DNA of 64,000 nucleotides, from positions 620,001 through 684,000 of the forward strand of contig NZ_CP159342.1 in assembly GCF_040499845.1 (NCBI RefSeq). The letters run 5' to 3'. Below the pieces are notes generated by a model. It searched no databases, was not told the origin of the DNA, and saw only the letters and a list, made by a program, of their open reading frames with translations. Both the position numbers and the translations under genes were made by a program. This stretch comes from Micromonospora sp. CCTCC AA 2012012. GTDB taxonomy: Bacteria > Actinomycetota > Actinomycetes > Mycobacteriales > Micromonosporaceae. Shown in pieces: positions 63,249 to 64,000 of this stretch (position 1 is its first letter; every line of letters begins with the position of its first letter).

Positions 63249-64000
63249 GTGACCACCGGGAAGCCGCCCGCGACGGCGAGGGCGTCCAGTTCGCCGCGCA
63301 GCTCGGCGGCGGGCGGGTAGCAGCCGTCCCGTTCCAGCAGCAGGGCCGGCGGCCGACGCCGCGCGCACAGGTCGCGGACCAGGTCGAGCACCTCGGCGGG
63401 GACCGGGTCGGTGTGCGTGTCGTGATAGAAGCCGCCCTGCTCGGCGCCGCCCGCGACGTGCACGTAGGCGATCCGCTCCAGCGGCAGCCGGTCCAGCAGG
63501 GCCGCCGGGTCGCCGCCCCGGTTGCGCGCGTTGGCGTGCACGTTGGCGATGTCGAGCAGCAGCAGCGCCCCGGTGGCGTCCAGGATCTCGGTCAGGAAGT
63601 CGGCCTCGTCGAGCTCGTCGTCCGGCCAGTCGAAGAGCGCGGCGATCGGTTCGAGGGCGATCGGCACCGGCAGCTCCGCCTGCGTCCGCCGTACGTTCGC
63701 CACCACCGCGGCGACCGCCTCCCGGCTGCGCGGCAACGGCAGCAGGTGCCCGGCCTCCAGGCCGCCGGCCCGGACGAACGCGATGTGCTCGCTGACCAGC
63801 GGCGCGTCGACCGCCGCGGCCACCCCGGCCAGGTGGGCCACCCGCGCGGCGTCCACCGGCTCGGCGCCGCCGAGCGACAGCTTCACCCCGTGGGGTACGA
63901 CGGTGACGCCGCGTCCCCGCAGCTCGGCCAGCTCGGGCGGGAGCGGGCCGGCCGGCGCGACGGTCTCCGCCACCACCTCGACGAAGCGCAGCCCGGGCAG
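63245..64000 (-). CDS. DUF692 (MNIO) multinuclear iron protein, truncated by the window edge
   Basis: About 252 residues visible; the frame continues past 64000, so the GTG at 63976 is not the real start (codons beyond it read FVEVVAE, the conserved family beginning). Iron-binding motifs of the MNIO TIM barrel are present in order: PHGVKLSLGG, VSEHIAF, IALEPI, LLLDIANVHANARNRG, YVHVAGGAEQGGFYHDTHTDP and LLERDGCYP. Relatives such as MbnB, TglH and BufB modify cysteine or other residues of ribosomal peptides. No precursor peptide is visible inside the window. Confidence 0.88.
   Translation of the reverse strand: MPGLRFVEVVAETVAPAGPLPPELAELRGRGVTVVPHGVKLSLGGAEPVDAARVAHLAGVAAAVDAPLVSEHIAFVRAGGLEAGHLLPLPRSREAVAAVVANVRRTQAELPVPIALEPIAALFDWPDDELDEADFLTEILDATGALLLLDIANVHANARNRGGDPAALLDRLPLERIAYVHVAGGAEQGGFYHDTHTDPVPAEVLDLVRDLCARRRPPALLLERDGCYPPAAELRGELDALAVAGGFPVVT

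Noticed and set aside
63977..64000. Precursor peptide for the DUF692 enzyme inside the window
   Set aside because: The last bases still encode the DUF692 N-terminus, and the gene downstream of the pair is the SDR; no short Cys-rich ORF was found on either side within the window.

Overview
The window is a high-GC actinobacterial chromosome segment. It looks like Micromonosporaceae (Micromonospora or a close relative), judging from codon bias, gene content and gene order: WhiA, an MDMPI_N-type protein typical of mycothiol users, SufR-led suf genes, OpcA, and frequent GTG/TTG starts. No species can be named from the sequence alone. It is mostly core chromosome, with accessory genes at both ends and repeat-rich spacers between.

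Layout. 1-8 kb: a truncated secreted sedolisin protease, a transglycosylase lipoprotein, an MMPL exporter divergent from a MarR regulator, an unrecognised secreted-or-phage-like protein, an ArsR regulator overlapping an MFS exporter, and a cold-shock gene. 8-12 kb: a methyltransferase, a DedA protein, an MBL-fold hydrolase with an MDMPI_N protein, and RsgA. 12-21 kb: uvrA, a Rieske lipoprotein, a large secreted penicillin acylase with a discoidin tail, and uvrC. 21.4-25 kb: a repeat-filled spacer, a secreted C39-like peptidase and recQ, lying between uvrC and the rapZ-yvcK-whiA block. 28-41 kb: gap-pgk-tpiA-secG faces the opposing tkt-tal-pgi-zwf-opcA-pgl cluster, so lower glycolysis and the pentose phosphate pathway converge. 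40.7-44.5 kb: heme O synthase (ctaB), an unknown small protein, an ATP-grasp protein and heme A synthase (ctaA). 44.5-51.3 kb: the sufR-B-D-Rieske-C-S-U-DUF59 iron-sulfur assembly operon. 51.7-59.2 kb: LysE exporter, acVLRF1 rescue factor, secreted RCC1 propeller, zinc metallopeptidase, Rv1473-type ABC-F, CadD exporter, a small HTH protein (Rv1473A-like) and an enoyl-CoA hydratase. 59-64 kb: an ABC exporter, a Mug-type DNA glycosylase, an atypical SDR, and a DUF692 (MNIO) protein with a SCO6045-like partner, running off the right edge.

The most unusual non-coding signal is a recurring composite element. At four places (about 21.5, 43.3, 51.45 and 61.9 kb) a short G+C-rich tandem array lies beside a 60-80 nt imperfect palindrome. 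The palindromes differ in sequence but share the architecture. Three are intergenic; the fourth lies where the 5' end of the DNA glycosylase gene would otherwise be called. Other leads are the truncated DUF692 pair, a possible leader-peptide/terminator arrangement before the ABC-F gene, three exact-spaced 71-bp repeats upstream of the C39 peptidase, and an SDR lacking the Tyr/Lys pair. No tRNA, rRNA, CRISPR array, insertion sequence or prophage was recognised.
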